From Mageeibacillus sp. UBA3708 (GTDB lineage Bacteria > Bacillota > Clostridia > Saccharofermentanales > Saccharofermentanaceae): a stretch of DNA of 6,307 bases. The translations under genes were made by a program, and so were the position numbers. The stretch lies in contig DFIB01000218.1 of NCBI GenBank assembly GCA_002371375.1, positions 1 to 6,307 on the forward strand, in the 5' to 3' direction. Positions 5,474-6,307 of this stretch are shown piece after piece. Positions within the stretch are counted from its first letter, which is position 1. Each line of letters opens with the position of its first letter. The notes under the pieces are model-generated. The model was not told where the DNA came from and searched no databases. It was given only the letters and a program-made list of their open reading frames with translations.

Positions 5474-6307
5474 ATGAAGATATATTTCGCGCCGCTTGAG
5501 GGCATTACAGGTTACATATTCCGCAATGCCTACGATGGCATTTATGGCCACATCGACAAGTATTTCGCGCCGTTTATATCGCCGTCGGAGAAGTGTCCGC
5601 TGACGCCGCGTGAGCGAAAGGATATCACGCCCGGGAACAACCGCGGGATATGCCTCGTTCCGCAGATACTCACGTGCAGATCTGACTGCTTCATCGAGGC
5701 GGCTGAAGAGCTTCATGCGATGGGTTACTGGGAGATCAATCTCAATCTCGGGTGTCCTTCCGGAACGGTCTGCGCAAAGGGCAAGGGTGCGGGATTCCTG
5801 CCCGAGACTATCGCGCTTAAGAAGTTCCTGGATGACATCTATTCATACGCAGAGAGCGCCGGCATGAAGATATCGATCAAGACGAGGCTCGGATACTATG
5901 ATCCTGATGAGTTCTACGATCTTGTGGATATCTTCAATGAATATCCTGTAAGCGAACTGATCGTACACCCCAGGATAAGGACTGATTATTATAAGGGGGA
6001 ACCCCGCAGGGAGTATTACGCGTATGCACTGGAGCATTCGGCAATGCCTCTCGTGTATAACGGGAATATTTTTACTGTCGATGACTACCGGGAGTTAGCC
6101 GGTCAGTTCGGAAGCTGCCCCGGTACAGTAATGCTGGGAAGAGGTCTGATATCAGATCCGTCGCTGGCGGATAAGCTCAAAGGATTTGCGAGTGTCACCG
6201 ATCCCGGCAAATTCAGGCGTTTGCATGACACACTCTATCATGAGTATCAGAAGATCATGTCGCCGGACATCAACGTTCTGTTCAAGATGAGGGAGCAGTG
6301 GAGTTAT
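5474..6307 (+). CDS. tRNA-dihydrouridine synthase, partial (3' end outside window)
   Basis: This FMN-dependent enzyme reduces specific uridines in the tRNA D-loop or nearby positions to dihydrouridine. The frame is open for 278 residues to the window edge with no stop; typical Dus proteins have about 310-340 residues, so most of the gene is here. Visible marks are the N-terminal FMN-barrel strand YFAPLEGITGY (4-14), VPQIL (62-66), and the active-site motif INLNLGCPSGTVCAKGKGAG (88-107) with catalytic Cys94. Further marks are IKTRLG (135-140) with Lys136, LIVHPR (162-167) with His165, VYNGNIF (194-200), and LGRGLISDP (221-229) for FMN phosphate. An in-frame ATG at 5456 overlaps the FecR-protein TAA (TAATG) and would add six residues, but ATG 5474 matches family N-termini better. 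I cannot tell which Dus subtype or tRNA position applies. The near-overlap suggests cotranscription with the signalling genes, although the enzyme is a housekeeping function and may simply be a neighbour. Confidence 0.93.
   Translation, partial: MKIYFAPLEGITGYIFRNAYDGIYGHIDKYFAPFISPSEKCPLTPRERKDITPGNNRGICLVPQILTCRSDCFIEAAEELHAMGYWEINLNLGCPSGTVCAKGKGAGFLPETIALKKFLDDIYSYAESAGMKISIKTRLGYYDPDEFYDLVDIFNEYPVSELIVHPRIRTDYYKGEPRREYYAYALEHSAMPLVYNGNIFTVDDYRELAGQFGSCPGTVMLGRGLISDPSLADKLKGFASVTDPGKFRRLHDTLYHEYQKIMSPDINVLFKMREQWSY

Noticed and set aside
5610..5867. Second + strand frame of 85 codons inside the dihydrouridine synthase gene
   Set aside because: It is an Arg/Ser-rich out-of-frame shadow within a gene whose catalytic and FMN motifs lie in the other frame.

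Overview
The window reads as chromosomal DNA of a Clostridia-type Firmicute, probably a gut or rumen relative of the Lachnospiraceae or Oscillospiraceae. The basis is moderate G+C, GGAG-type ribosome binding sites, a BlaI/M56 regulator pair, a CHASE2/HD-GYP protein, and a dihydrouridine synthase whose N-terminus resembles those of Lachnospiraceae. This placement is inference from protein style. All genes lie on the + strand and are tightly packed, and there is no sign of mobile DNA, RNA genes or CRISPR.

Left block (1-2054): the C-terminal tail of a BlaI/MecI-type winged-helix repressor is followed, 4 bases after its stop, by a BlaR1/MecR1-like M56 membrane metalloprotease that lacks the usual extracellular sensor domain. 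Next, 13 bases on, comes an unrecognised protein with about eight membrane segments. The three look like one operon: an antirepressor protease, its repressor, and a membrane partner that might supply or modulate sensing.

Intergenic gap (2055-2212): this is the only gap of any size. It holds two candidate sigma-A promoters reading rightwards, one of them with a perfect extended -10. I see no convincing terminator and no riboswitch.

Right block (2213-6307): a 670-residue CHASE2 + HD-GYP protein (predicted cyclic-di-GMP phosphodiesterase with an extracytoplasmic sensor) is followed 7 bases later by a 407-residue single-pass protein with an extracytoplasmic FecR domain. The FecR gene carries a 9-bp in-frame tandem repeat just after its membrane anchor. 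Its stop codon lies in the start region of a tRNA-dihydrouridine synthase gene that runs off the right edge. The most interesting part is the CHASE2-HD-GYP/FecR pair: two proteins with facing extracytoplasmic domains, which could form an envelope-sensing module controlling cyclic-di-GMP.
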